Positions 45,850 to 54,496 of a stretch of DNA of 64,000 nt are shown piece after piece. The notes under the pieces were generated by a model. It saw only the letters and a program-made list of their open reading frames with translations, ran no database searches and had not been told where the DNA came from. The stretch is from Azorhizobium caulinodans ORS 571 (lineage in GTDB: Bacteria; Pseudomonadota; Alphaproteobacteria; Rhizobiales; Xanthobacteraceae): NCBI RefSeq assembly GCF_000010525.1, contig NC_009937.1, positions 5,112,001 through 5,176,000 of the forward strand. Direction: 5' to 3'. The stretch's first letter is position 1. Every line of letters starts with the position of its first letter. A program made the translations under genes and the position numbers.

Positions 45850-47754
45850 TCACAGGAAGCCGATGGAGAACCACGGCACCAGCGCCACCGCGATGAGGCC
45901 GACGAAGAGCGCCACCAGATAGCCGAGGATGGGCTTCATGCCCGCCACCGGGTCCACGCGGCCAATGGCGCAGGCAGCGTAATAGCCGACGCCGAAAGGC
46001 GGGGCGAAAAGGCCGATGCCCATGGCGAGGATGACCACCATGGCATAGTGCACCTCGTGGATGCCCACCGCTCGGGCGATGGGGAAGAGCAGCGGCCCGA
46101 ACAGCACGATGGCCGGGATGCCCTCCAGCACGCTGCCGAGGATGATGAAGGCCACGATGGACACCGCCATGAAGGTCATGGCGCCGCCCGGCAACCCCGT
46201 CATGGCCGCCGCCAGCTCCCGCGAAAAGCCGGACTGGGTGAGGCCCCAGGCCATGCCCGTCGCCGTGCCGATGATGAGCAGGATGGCGCCGGAGAGGCTC
46301 GCCGTATCCACCAGCATCGGCATGAGCCGCCGGACGTCGAACTGCCGGTAGATGAGGATGCCGGCGGCGATGGCATAGACGATGCCGAGCGTGGACACCT
46401 CGGTCGCCGTGGCCACGCCCTCGATCACCGCCGCGCGGATGACGAAGGGCAGCGCGATCGCGGGGAAGGCGATCACGAAGCTGCGGAGGATCTCGCCGCC
46501 GGTCGCCCGCTTCACATGGTCGAGCTTCTCGCCCCGGTAGCGCCACCAGACGACGGCACAGAGCGTCACGGCCAGCACGATTCCCGGCACCATGCCGCCG
46601 GTGAACAGGGCGGAAATGGAGACGCCGGTGACCGAGCCGATGGTGATGAGCACGAGGCTCGGCGGGATGGTCTCGGTCTGCGCGCCGGTGGCGGAGAGCA
46701 GCGCCACGAGGTCGCCCTCCTTGGCGCCGCGCTGCTTCATCTCCGGGAACAGCACCGGCGCCACCGCCGCCATGTCGGCAGCCTTGGAACCGGAAATGCC
46801 GGAGACGAGGTACATGGCGCCCACCAGCACATAATGCAGGCCGCCCCGCACATGACCGAGCAGGCTGGCGAGGAAGCGCACCATGGCCTTCGCCATGCCC
46901 GTCATCTCGATGAGCGCACCGAGGAAGACGAACAGCGGCACCGAGAGCAGGATGAGATGGCTCATGCCCTCGTCCATACGCCCCACCAGCACCATCATCG
47001 GCGTGCGCGTGGTGAGCGCGAGATAGCCGAAGGTGGCAAGGCCGAAGGCAAAGGCGATGGGCACGCCGGCGAACACGCAGGCCGCCACCACGCCGACGAA
47101 GAAGATCAGCAGGTTGGCGTTGCCGAGCGGGCGCAGGAACGGTCCGAGCAGCCAGAAGGCGGCGATCACCGCCACCGTCGTGAGCAGCGCCACGCCGACC
47201 ACTTTCAGATCCGTATGGCGCACGAGGCGCAGCACGGCGAAGGCGATCATCAGCCCGAGGCCGACGGGCAGCGCCGCCGCGCGCACGGCGTTGGGGATCT
47301 CCAGCGCCGGGGTGAGGATGAAGACCTCCTCCTCGGCATATTCCAGCGCATGGGGGAAGACGAGCAGGATGAAGGCGAGCGCCGCCGTCATGGCGAGCAC
47401 GTCGAGGAAGGCACGCAGCCCCGGATTCACCTTGGCGGCTACCGCCGTCATGCGCATGTGCTCACCGCGCCGGAAGGCGACGACCGCCCCCAGCATGGCG
47501 AGCCAGAGAAAGAGGATGGAGGCGAGCTCGTCCGACCAGACGATGGGCGTGTGGAAGACGTAGCGCGCCACCACGCCCATGAACAGGACGATGATTTCCG
47601 CCGCCACGAGGATGGCGACGGGAATTTCGACGAGCGCGCCGAGCACGCGCTCAACCGCCAGCGCCGCAGCGCCGACGCGGCTCAGCGGAGGGGACGCCGC
47701 GGACGGCGTCCCTCCATGGCCGTGCAGGGAGGGGGCGCCGGCCATTTCGGTCAC
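45850..47754 (-). CDS. TRAP transporter, fused small and large permease (DctQM)
   Basis: A 634-residue membrane protein combining both permease parts of a tripartite ATP-independent (TRAP) importer driven by a sodium or proton gradient. The DctQ part (about 15-190) has four membrane segments with IVWSDELASILFLWLAMLGAVVAFRRGEHM. After a linker comes the DctM part with the hallmarks FVFLGALIEMTGMA, GISGSKAADMAAVAPVLFPEM and IGLFAPPFGVGYYAAC. The GTG at 47754 overlaps the binding-protein stop (GTGA) and is favoured over the in-frame ATG at 47745. Confidence 0.92.
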   Translation of the reverse strand: MTEMAGAPSLHGHGGTPSAASPPLSRVGAAALAVERVLGALVEIPVAILVAAEIIVLFMGVVARYVFHTPIVWSDELASILFLWLAMLGAVVAFRRGEHMRMTAVAAKVNPGLRAFLDVLAMTAALAFILLVFPHALEYAEEEVFILTPALEIPNAVRAAALPVGLGLMIAFAVLRLVRHTDLKVVGVALLTTVAVIAAFWLLGPFLRPLGNANLLIFFVGVVAACVFAGVPIAFAFGLATFGYLALTTRTPMMVLVGRMDEGMSHLILLSVPLFVFLGALIEMTGMAKAMVRFLASLLGHVRGGLHYVLVGAMYLVSGISGSKAADMAAVAPVLFPEMKQRGAKEGDLVALLSATGAQTETIPPSLVLITIGSVTGVSISALFTGGMVPGIVLAVTLCAVVWWRYRGEKLDHVKRATGGEILRSFVIAFPAIALPFVIRAAVIEGVATATEVSTLGIVYAIAAGILIYRQFDVRRLMPMLVDTASLSGAILLIIGTATGMAWGLTQSGFSRELAAAMTGLPGGAMTFMAVSIVAFIILGSVLEGIPAIVLFGPLLFPIARAVGIHEVHYAMVVILAMGIGLFAPPFGVGYYAACAIGRVDPVAGMKPILGYLVALFVGLIAVALVPWFSIGFL

Positions 47755-48770
47755 GACAGCTTGCCGACCGCGCCCTCGAGGATGCCCCAGGCTTCCTCGC
47801 CGTACTTGTTCTTCCACTCGGTGTAGAAGCCGGCCGCGCGCAGCTTCTCACGGAAGGGCGCCGGATCGGGCTTGTTGAACGCGAGGCCCTTGGCGGCGAG
47901 ATCATCCTGCAGGCCGGCGTTGAGCTTGGCGACGTCCGCCCGCTCCTTCTCCGCCGCCGCGTTGATGTGCTTGGCGACGATGGTGCGGATGTTGTCCGGC
48001 AGGGCCTGCCAGGCGCGGCGGTTGGCGAGGAACCAGAAGCCGTCCCACATGTGGTTGGTGAGGGAGCAGTACTTCTGCACCTCGTAGAGCTTCGCCGTGG
48101 AGATGATGGCGAGGGGATTCTCCTGCCCGTCCACGATCTTGGTCTGGAGCGCCGAATAGACTTCCGCGAAGTTGATGGACGCCGGCGCCGAGCCGAACGC
48201 CTTGTACATGGAGGTCCACAGCGGGGAGACCGGCACGCGGATCTTGAAGCCTTCGAGGTCCTTGGCGGTCTCGATCGGCTTGGTGGAGGAGGTCGTCTGG
48301 CGGAAGCCGTTGTCCCAGATCTTGTCCATGGCCACGAGGCCGAACTTGCCGATCTGGCCGCGCACATACTCGCCGAGGGGGCCGTCCATGGCCTTCCACA
48401 CGGTGGCATAGTCCGGGAAGGCGAAGCCGATGCCGCTCAGCGAGGCATTGGGCACGAGGGTGGAGAGGATCAGCGGCGACAGGGTGAAGAACTCGACGCC
48501 GCCGGAGCGCAGCTGGCTCAGAACGTCGGTGTCGGAGCCGAGCTGGCTCGAGGGGAAGACCTGGAGATCGAACTTGCCGCCCGTTTCCTGCTTGATCGCC
48601 GCGGCCATCTCGCGGGCGCGGATGTTCATCGGGTGCGTGTCGGGCAGGTTGTTGGCGTACTTGTAGGTGAACTCGGCCTGCTGGGCGCGGGCGATGAAGG
48701 GCGCGAAGACGGCACCCGAAACGGCGGTAGCCGCCGTGGCCTTCAACAAGGCGCGACGAGACACGGACAT
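47751..48770 (-). CDS. TRAP transporter solute-binding protein (DctP type)
   Basis: A 339-residue periplasmic binding protein. The signal peptide starts MSVSRRALLKATAATAVSGAVF and has the SRRxLLK twin-arginine pattern, cleaved near ARAQQ, so export by Tat is likely. The mature protein matches the DctP family (YANNLPDTHPMNIRAREMA; FKIRVPVSPLWTSMYKAFGS, where the conserved Arg binds a carboxylate). The ligand is therefore probably an organic acid, and the divergent catabolic genes suggest one activated with CoA. Confidence 0.93.
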   Translation of the reverse strand: MSVSRRALLKATAATAVSGAVFAPFIARAQQAEFTYKYANNLPDTHPMNIRAREMAAAIKQETGGKFDLQVFPSSQLGSDTDVLSQLRSGGVEFFTLSPLILSTLVPNASLSGIGFAFPDYATVWKAMDGPLGEYVRGQIGKFGLVAMDKIWDNGFRQTTSSTKPIETAKDLEGFKIRVPVSPLWTSMYKAFGSAPASINFAEVYSALQTKIVDGQENPLAIISTAKLYEVQKYCSLTNHMWDGFWFLANRRAWQALPDNIRTIVAKHINAAAEKERADVAKLNAGLQDDLAAKGLAFNKPDPAPFREKLRAAGFYTEWKNKYGEEAWGILEGAVGKLS

Positions 48771-48817
48771 GAAGCGCTTCCTCCTCGATCGGTCTTTGAG
48801 ACCTGTTTCCCCGAATG

Positions 48818-48834
48818 GGTCCAGTATATGGACC
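48818..48834. promoter_or_regulatory. Operator 1, GGTCCA-N5-TGGACC
   Basis: A perfect inverted repeat GGTCCA (48818-48823) and TGGACC (48829-48834) with a 5-base spacer. It covers the likely -10 of the TRAP operon and matches operator 2 in half-site and spacing. IclR-family regulators bind such palindromes; the iclR gene is 134 bases away. Confidence 0.75.
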
Positions 48835-48852
48835 TCTTGATTACGTCACCAA
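48823..48852 (-). promoter_or_regulatory. Likely promoter of the TRAP operon
   Basis: On the minus strand, -35 TTGGTG (48852-48847) and -10 TATACT (48828-48823) are 18 bp apart, upstream of the binding-protein gene. The -10 lies inside operator 1, which predicts repression. Confidence 0.5.
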
Positions 48853-48938
48853 TATTGACCCACTTGTAGGATCTCAACAAGCTGTCTATCATCCTATGTA
48901 CAGTCGTCAATCTCATCGACGGCGATAAATAAGAAAAC

Positions 48939-48955
48939 GGTCCACAATGTGGATC
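48939..48955. promoter_or_regulatory. Operator 2, GGTCCA-N5-TGGATC
   Basis: GGTCCA (48939-48944) and TGGATC (48950-48955) form the same 17-bp design as operator 1 with one half-site change. It ends 13 bases before the iclR start codon, so binding there would block iclR and the genes after it. Confidence 0.75.
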
Positions 48956-48968
48956 ACGGGAGCGAAAC

Positions 48969-49835
48969 GTGGCCAAGACAAGCGGCGACCCCTCCGGGGG
49001 CGGCACGCAAAGCATTGAGCGCGCCATATCCCTGCTGCTTCTGGTTGGACGGGCCGGCACCGACGGCATCCGCCTGTCCGATCTCGTCACGCGTTCCGGC
49101 CTGCCCAAGCCGACGGCCCGGCGCGTGCTGCTCGCCCTCGTGCGCGCCGGACTGCTCGACCAGGACGACGTGACACGCCGGTATCATATCGGCCCGGAAA
49201 CCTATGTTCTAGGAACATTGGCGAGCGAGCGCTTCGGCATCCATGCGCTCTCCCTCGACAGCCTTTCGCGCCTTGCGCAGGAGAGCGGCGATACCGCTTT
49301 CCTCTCCGTGCCGCGCGACGCCTCCGTGGTGTGCCTGCACCGCGAGGAAGGCCCCTTCCCCATCCGCACCCATGTGCTCAATGCGGGCGACCGCCACCCC
49401 ATGGGCATCGGCGCCGGGAGCCTCGCCATCCTCGCCGCCCTGCCGGATGCGGAGATCGACCGCATCTTCGCCGCCAATGCGGACATCCTTGCCCGCGACT
49501 ATCCCGCCTATTCGGAAGACCTGCTGCGCCGCTGCGTCGCGGATACCCGGAGCCGGGGCTATGCGCTCAATCCCGGCATCCTCATGCCCGGCTCGTGGGG
49601 CATCGGCCTGCCGGTCATGGGCCTCGACGGGACGCCCGTGGGCGCCCTGTCCATCGCCGCCATCGAAAGCCGCCTCGGCGAGGAGCGGCGGCGTGAACTC
49701 GTACCCCTGCTGCGCCGCGAGACGCAGGCCCTCGAGGCGGCGCTACGGCGCCCCTCTCCCCGCCAGGACACTCAGTCCCCTTCCCCCCGCGCCCGCATTG
49801 CCGCGCCGCGCACAGCCCTGAAGGTGAAGTCATGA
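48969..49835 (+). CDS. IclR-family transcriptional regulator
   Basis: A 288-residue regulator: N-terminal winged helix-turn-helix at about 12-75 (SIERAISLLLLVGRAG, SDLVTRSGLPKPTARRVLLAL) and a C-terminal effector domain (DTAFLSVPRDASVVCLHREEG; PMGIGAGSLAILAALP; GIGLPVMGLDGTPVGALSIAAI). A basic Pro/Ser-rich tail follows from about 262. It starts with GTG, with GGGAG seven bases before. It overlaps the thiolase gene by four bases (ATGA), and both operators lie in its upstream region, so it should control itself, the TRAP genes and the catabolic genes. Confidence 0.93.
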   Translation: MAKTSGDPSGGGTQSIERAISLLLLVGRAGTDGIRLSDLVTRSGLPKPTARRVLLALVRAGLLDQDDVTRRYHIGPETYVLGTLASERFGIHALSLDSLSRLAQESGDTAFLSVPRDASVVCLHREEGPFPIRTHVLNAGDRHPMGIGAGSLAILAALPDAEIDRIFAANADILARDYPAYSEDLLRRCVADTRSRGYALNPGILMPGSWGIGLPVMGLDGTPVGALSIAAIESRLGEERRRELVPLLRRETQALEAALRRPSPRQDTQSPSPRARIAAPRTALKVKS

Positions 49836-51001
49836 CCCGCGCCTGCATCGTGGGCTACGCCCACACCCCGTTCGGCAAGCTTGAAGATCCCGATACCGAG
49901 AGCCTGATGGCCCGCGTCTCGGGCGCGGCCCTGGAACATGCCGGCATCACGCCCGACAAGGTGGACGGCATCTTCGTCGGCGTCATGAACTCCGGCTTCC
50001 AGAAGCAGGATTTCCAGGGCGCCCTCGTCGCCATGGCCGACGAGCGGCTCGCCTATGTGCCGGCGATGCGCGTGGAAAACGCCTGCGCCACGGGATCGGC
50101 CGCCATCTATACGGCGCTCGACTTCATCGAGAGCGGGCGCGGGCGCATCGCCCTCGTGGTGGGCGCGGAGAAGATGACCGCCAAGCCCACGGCCGAGGTG
50201 GGTGACATCCTGCTCAATGCGTCCTACCGCAAGGAGGAGGCGGACATCGAGGGCGGCTTCGCCGGCCAGTTCGGCCGCATCGCCCAGAATTATTTCCAGC
50301 GCTATGGCGACCGCTCCGAGGAGCTGGCCATGATCGCCGCCAAGAACCATGCGAACGGCGTCGGCAATCCCTATGCCCAGATGCGCAAGGACCTCGGCTT
50401 CGACTTCTGCAACACGGTCTCGGAGAAGAACCCCCGTGTCGCCGGCCCGCTGCGCCGCACCGACTGCTCGCTCGTCTCCGACGGCGCCGCAGCGCTCGTG
50501 CTGGCGGATGAGGAGATCGCCCGTGACCTCTCGCGCGCCATCGCCTTCCGCGCCCGCACCCACCGCAACGACATCCTCGCCATGTCGCGCCGCGATCCCA
50601 CGGCCTTCGAGGGCGGCCGCCGCGCCTGGGCGGGATCGCTCGCCGACGCGGAGATGACGCTGGACGATCTCGATTTCGTCGAGACCCACGACTGCTTCAC
50701 CATCGCCGAGATGATCGAATACGAGATCATGGGTCTCGCCAAGCCCGGCGAGGGCTACAAGGTGGTCCGCGAAGGCATCACCCGCAAGGACGGGCGCCTG
50801 CCCGTGAACCCCTCCGGCGGCCTCAAGGCCAAGGGCCATCCCATCGGCGCCACGGGCGTGTCCATGCACGTGCTCTCCGCCATGCAGCTCCTGGGCGAGG
50901 CCGGCGACATGCAGGTGAAGGATGCGGCGGTCGCCGGCATCTTCAACATGGGCGGCGTCGCCGTCGCGAACTACTGCTCGATCCTGGAGCGGCTGAAGTG
51001 A
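49832..51001 (+). CDS. Thiolase-family acyltransferase (SCP2/PaaJ-like)
   Basis: A 389-residue thiolase-fold protein, expected to cleave or form a 3-ketoacyl-CoA. The nucleophile is Cys85 in VENACATGSAAI; ETHDCFT (285-290) and His336 in GGLKAKGHPIGATG complete the site. The last loop reads NMGGVAVANY instead of the Cys-containing CGGG of classic thiolases, as in the lipid-transfer/SCP2-like branch, so the reaction may be a retro-Claisen step on an unusual side chain. It overlaps iclR (ATGA) and the ligase gene (GTGA). Confidence 0.9.
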   Translation: MTRACIVGYAHTPFGKLEDPDTESLMARVSGAALEHAGITPDKVDGIFVGVMNSGFQKQDFQGALVAMADERLAYVPAMRVENACATGSAAIYTALDFIESGRGRIALVVGAEKMTAKPTAEVGDILLNASYRKEEADIEGGFAGQFGRIAQNYFQRYGDRSEELAMIAAKNHANGVGNPYAQMRKDLGFDFCNTVSEKNPRVAGPLRRTDCSLVSDGAAALVLADEEIARDLSRAIAFRARTHRNDILAMSRRDPTAFEGGRRAWAGSLADAEMTLDDLDFVETHDCFTIAEMIEYEIMGLAKPGEGYKVVREGITRKDGRLPVNPSGGLKAKGHPIGATGVSMHVLSAMQLLGEAGDMQVKDAAVAGIFNMGGVAVANYCSILERLK

Positions 51002-52647
51002 GCGCCCCGGCCTCCGCGACGGCCGGCGCCCCCAAGGGGGGCGTCGCACCCGCCACAAAGCGGGTGATGAACCTCTCGCACATCCTGCGGCAGGCGGCTC
51101 GCCGCTTCCCGCAGGAAATCGGCTTCGTGCACGGCCCGCTCTCCGTCACCTGGGCGGAGATGGACGCGCGGGTGGACGCCATGGCCGTGGCGCTGGCGGG
51201 CAAAGGGCTCGGCAAGGGCGACCGCGTGCTCGTGCAGTCCAAGAACTGCCTCCAGATGTTCGAGAGCATGTTCGCCTGCTTCCGCATCGGCGCGGTGTGG
51301 GTGCCGACCAACTTCCGACAGACGCCGGACGAAGTGGCCTATCTGGCGCAGGCGTCCGGCGCCGTCGCCATGATCTGCCATGCCGACTTCCCGGACCACG
51401 AGCGCATCGTGCGGGAACAGGCGCCGGGCATCGCGACCGTCATCGGCATCGGCGATGCGCCGTTCGGCGAGGATTACGACGCCCTCGTCGCCGCCCATCT
51501 CGGCCGGAAGGGGCCGGTGGCGGATGTGGAGCATGACGATCCCTGCTGGTTCTTCTTCACCTCCGGTACCACCGGACGGCCGAAGGCGGCGGTGCTGACC
51601 CACGGCCAGATGGCCTTCGTCATCACCAACCATCTGTGCGACCTGATGCCCGGCACCACGCAGGCGGATGCCTCCCTCGTGGTGGCCCCTCTGTCCCACG
51701 GCGCCGGCATCCACCAACTGGTGCAGGCCGCCCGCGCGGTCAAGACCATCCTCCTGCCCTCCGAGCGCTTCGATGTGGCGGAGGCCTGGGGCCTGGTTGA
51801 AAAGTGGAAGGTCACCAACATCTTTACCGTGCCCACCATCACCAAGATGCTCGTGGAGCACCCGTCCGTCGACCAGTTCGACCATTCCTCGCTGCGCTAC
51901 GTCATCTATGCCGGCGCGCCCATGTATCGCGAGGACCAGAAGCGGGCACTGGCCAAGCTCGGCAAGGTGCTGGTGCAGTATTTCGGCCTCGGCGAAGTCA
52001 CGGGCAACATCACCGTGCTGCCCCCGGCCCTGCATGAGCCGGAGGACGGCCCGCACGTGAAGATCGGCACCTGCGGCTTCGAGCGCACGGGCATGCAGGT
52101 GCAGATCCAGGACGATCAGGGCCGGGAAGTGAACGCCTTCGAGACCGGCGAGATCTGCGTCTGCGGGCCGGCGGTGTTCGCGGGCTATTACGAGAATCCG
52201 GAAGCCAACGCCAAGTCGTTCCGCAACGGCTGGTTCCGCACCGGCGATCTCGGCCACATGGATGCGGAAGGCTTCGTCTACATCACCGGCCGGGCCTCGG
52301 ACATGTACATTTCCGGCGGCTCGAACGTCTATCCGCGCGAGGTGGAGGAGAAGCTCCTCCAGCATCCCGCGCTGGTGGAGGTGGCCATTCTGGGCGTACC
52401 CGACCCCATGTGGGGCGAGGTGGGCGTCGCCGTCTGCGTCACCCGCGACGGGGCGCCGGTCAACGAGGCCGAGATCATCGCCTTTCTGGACGGCAAGGTC
52501 TCCCGCTACAAGCTGCCGAAGCGTGTCTTCTTCTGGGAGGCGCTGCCCAAGTCGGCCTATGGCAAGATCACCAAGAAGATGGTGCGCGAGGCGCTGGAGG
52601 AGCGCGGCCTGCTGCCCCTCGACAAGCCGCTGGAGCGCAGCGCATGA
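50998..52647 (+). CDS. Acyl-CoA synthetase (AMP-forming)
   Basis: A 549-residue ANL-superfamily ligase that activates a carboxylic acid with ATP and CoA. The P-loop is TSGTTGRPKA (188-197). Adenylate motifs are YFGLGEVTGNI and GWFRTGDLG, and the hinge region is GRASDMYISGGSNVYPREVEE. The catalytic Lys523 is in YGKITKK. The GTG at 50998 overlaps the thiolase stop. The acid is not predictable from sequence; context (TRAP uptake, thiolase) suggests a medium-chain or aromatic/alicyclic acid. Confidence 0.92.
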   Translation: MSAPASATAGAPKGGVAPATKRVMNLSHILRQAARRFPQEIGFVHGPLSVTWAEMDARVDAMAVALAGKGLGKGDRVLVQSKNCLQMFESMFACFRIGAVWVPTNFRQTPDEVAYLAQASGAVAMICHADFPDHERIVREQAPGIATVIGIGDAPFGEDYDALVAAHLGRKGPVADVEHDDPCWFFFTSGTTGRPKAAVLTHGQMAFVITNHLCDLMPGTTQADASLVVAPLSHGAGIHQLVQAARAVKTILLPSERFDVAEAWGLVEKWKVTNIFTVPTITKMLVEHPSVDQFDHSSLRYVIYAGAPMYREDQKRALAKLGKVLVQYFGLGEVTGNITVLPPALHEPEDGPHVKIGTCGFERTGMQVQIQDDQGREVNAFETGEICVCGPAVFAGYYENPEANAKSFRNGWFRTGDLGHMDAEGFVYITGRASDMYISGGSNVYPREVEEKLLQHPALVEVAILGVPDPMWGEVGVAVCVTRDGAPVNEAEIIAFLDGKVSRYKLPKRVFFWEALPKSAYGKITKKMVREALEERGLLPLDKPLERSA

Positions 52648-53210
52648 GCCCGCCCGGCGAGGTACCGGTCCGGCTTCTCCGCCACCCCGGACCCATGGCG
52701 GCCCGGCGGTGGGACAGCCTCTCCTGCGAGAAGGCCCGCGCCTTCCGCTTCTCGCTCATCCCCGGCCGCTCCCTCTATGAGGGCATCGTCAATGCCATGA
52801 CCGCCGCCAAGGTCTCTGCGGCGGCGCTGACCCTCACCGGCGGCACCTTCGCGCGGGTGGACTACTGCCTCGCCGCCCCCCGGCCGGGTCGGCCGCAGGT
52901 GGCGGGCTATACGGACCCCGAGCGCATGGGCGGGCCCATCGGCCTCATCGGCGCCAGCGCGACGCTGGGGCTCGATGTGAACGGCGCCCCCATGGTGCAT
53001 TGCCATGCCCTGTTGTCGGATGCCGAGGGCCAGCTCTTCGGCGGCCACATCATCCCGGACACCAGCATGGTGGGCGCGGTGCCGCCCGTGGTCTTCGCCC
53101 GCGCCTTTGAGGGCGAAGCCATCCGCCAGCGCTACGACCCCGAGACCATCATGTCGCTCTTCCACCCGGCCGACGACGGCCCCCATGCGGGAGACATCCA
53201 TGCCGGCTGA
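52644..53210 (+). CDS. PPC-domain (DUF296) protein with intact His site
   Basis: A 188-residue protein of the plant/prokaryote conserved (PPC/DUF296) domain. GTFARVDYC and GPIGLIGASATLGL are followed by the metal-site pattern H119-x-H121 and His135 in VHCHALLSDAEGQLFGGHI. PPC proteins form trimers; the bacterial role is unknown. The ATG at 52644 overlaps the ligase stop (ATGA), and it overlaps the second PPC gene by 11 bases, so both are co-translated with the ligase. Confidence 0.85.
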   Translation: MSPPGEVPVRLLRHPGPMAARRWDSLSCEKARAFRFSLIPGRSLYEGIVNAMTAAKVSAAALTLTGGTFARVDYCLAAPRPGRPQVAGYTDPERMGGPIGLIGASATLGLDVNGAPMVHCHALLSDAEGQLFGGHIIPDTSMVGAVPPVVFARAFEGEAIRQRYDPETIMSLFHPADDGPHAGDIHAG

Positions 53211-53625
53211 TCCTCAGGACACCCCCGCCTCAGATCCCCTCCTTCCCGAGAGCGGGCGCACCGGGCGCATCCTCTATGCCCGCGTGCGGCCGAACGAGGA
53301 TCTCGTCCACACCATCGAAAAGCTGTGCCTCCAGCACGGCTTTTCGGACGCCGTGGTGCGGGGCAGCCTCGGCAGCCTGAGCCAGTGCTGCCTGGAGACC
53401 CACACCGGCGCCCGCATCGAGGTGCCCGGCCCGGCGGTGGAGATGCTCACCCTCATGGGCGAGGTGCGCAGCAACGGCGGGGCGCTGGAAGCCCGGCTCA
53501 GCGGCACGGTGGCGGACCCGCAGGGCCGCATCTTCGCCGGCCGCTTCGCGGCAGGGCGAAATCCCGTGTGCATCACCTTCGAGATCACCCTCGAGGAATG
53601 GCTGGCGGACGCCCGCGCCGCCTGA
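53200..53625 (+). CDS. PPC-domain protein lacking the His site
   Basis: A 141-residue paralogue of the gene before it: ILYARVRPNEDLVHTIEKLCLQHGF, GSLGSLSQC, then LTLMGEVRSNGG and EARLSGTVADPQGRIFAGRF. Aligned on the shared Gly, the three metal-site histidines of the first protein (119, 121, 135) are Arg99, Ser101 and Arg115 here. It starts at 53200 with GGGAG upstream and overlaps the first PPC gene by 11 bases. The pair may form a mixed oligomer with one active and one structural subunit; this is inference. Confidence 0.8.
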   Translation: MPADPQDTPASDPLLPESGRTGRILYARVRPNEDLVHTIEKLCLQHGFSDAVVRGSLGSLSQCCLETHTGARIEVPGPAVEMLTLMGEVRSNGGALEARLSGTVADPQGRIFAGRFAAGRNPVCITFEITLEEWLADARAA

Positions 53626-53693
53626 TCCGTCCCGATCCCCACCAAGAAACGCGGCGAATGCCGCAGCGGGCTTCAGGCCCAAAGGGAGCAGAC

Positions 53694-54458
53694 ATGTCCA
53701 AGGAAAATGGCAGCGTGATCGTCACCGGCGGCGCGTCGGGCATCGGCCTCGCGCTCGTGGAGGCGCTTCTGACCGAAGGCTGGCGCGTGGTGGCTGCGGA
53801 TGTCGTGGCCGAGAACATCGCCAGCGCACGCGAGAGCCTCGCCCGCTTCGGCAACCAGGTGCGCTTCGCGCAGATCGACGTGTCGGACGAAGCCGGCGTC
53901 AGCCACATGGTGGAGGAGATCGACGCCGAGTTCGGCCCGCTCTGGGGCGTCGTCAACTCCGCCGGCATCGGCAAGGACGTGCCGGTGTTCGAGACGTCCG
54001 TGGACTATTTCCGCAAGATCCTCGACGTGAATCTCATCGGCACCTTCCTCGTCGCCCGCGAGGGCGCGAAGGCCATGAAGGCGCACGGCGGCGGCTCCAT
54101 CGTGAACATCGCGTCCGTGTCGGGCCTGCGCGGCAATCTCGGGCGCGCGGCCTATGGTTCGTCCAAGGCCGGCGTCGTCATGCTCACCCAGATCATGGCA
54201 GTGGAGCTGGCGCCGGAGAAGATCCGCGTCAATGCCATCGCGCCCGGCCCCATCGAGACGCCGCTGGTGAAGCGCATGCACACGGACGAGGCGCGCGCCG
54301 GCTGGATGAAGGAAGTGCCCATGCGCCGCTATGCGGACCCGAGCGAGGTCTCCGGCGCCATCTCCTTCCTGCTGGACGAACAGAAGTCGAGCTTCGTCAC
54401 CGGCCAGACGCTGGCGGTGGACGGCGGCTTCATGGCCGGCGGCCTCATCGGGCTGTAA
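53694..54458 (+). CDS. Short-chain dehydrogenase/reductase
   Basis: A 254-residue classical SDR. The cofactor site is TGGASGIG (11-18), NSAG (88-91), and the catalytic triad Ser141, Tyr154 and Lys158 (YGSSK). PGPIETPL is the usual C-terminal nucleotide-loop motif. Asp36 (in VVAADVVAE) suggests NAD rather than NADP. It likely oxidises a hydroxyacyl intermediate made from the imported acid. AAAGGGAG precedes the ATG. It lies 68 bases after the second PPC gene; the short gap after it carries a run of nine G. Confidence 0.92.
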   Translation: MSKENGSVIVTGGASGIGLALVEALLTEGWRVVAADVVAENIASARESLARFGNQVRFAQIDVSDEAGVSHMVEEIDAEFGPLWGVVNSAGIGKDVPVFETSVDYFRKILDVNLIGTFLVAREGAKAMKAHGGGSIVNIASVSGLRGNLGRAAYGSSKAGVVMLTQIMAVELAPEKIRVNAIAPGPIETPLVKRMHTDEARAGWMKEVPMRRYADPSEVSGAISFLLDEQKSSFVTGQTLAVDGGFMAGGLIGL

Positions 54459-54496
54459 GTCACGCTGCGGGGACGGGGGGGGGCCGACGCTCGCCC

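Noticed and set aside
45829-47826. A 665-codon plus-strand frame opposite the TRAP permease
   Set aside because: It is antisense to a clear DctQM protein; the His- and Glu-rich sequence has no family features.
54473-54483. Run of nine G after the SDR gene as a phase-variation tract
   Set aside because: It lies outside any coding frame and is too far from a promoter to matter; more likely a neutral run or a sequencing-sensitive spot.
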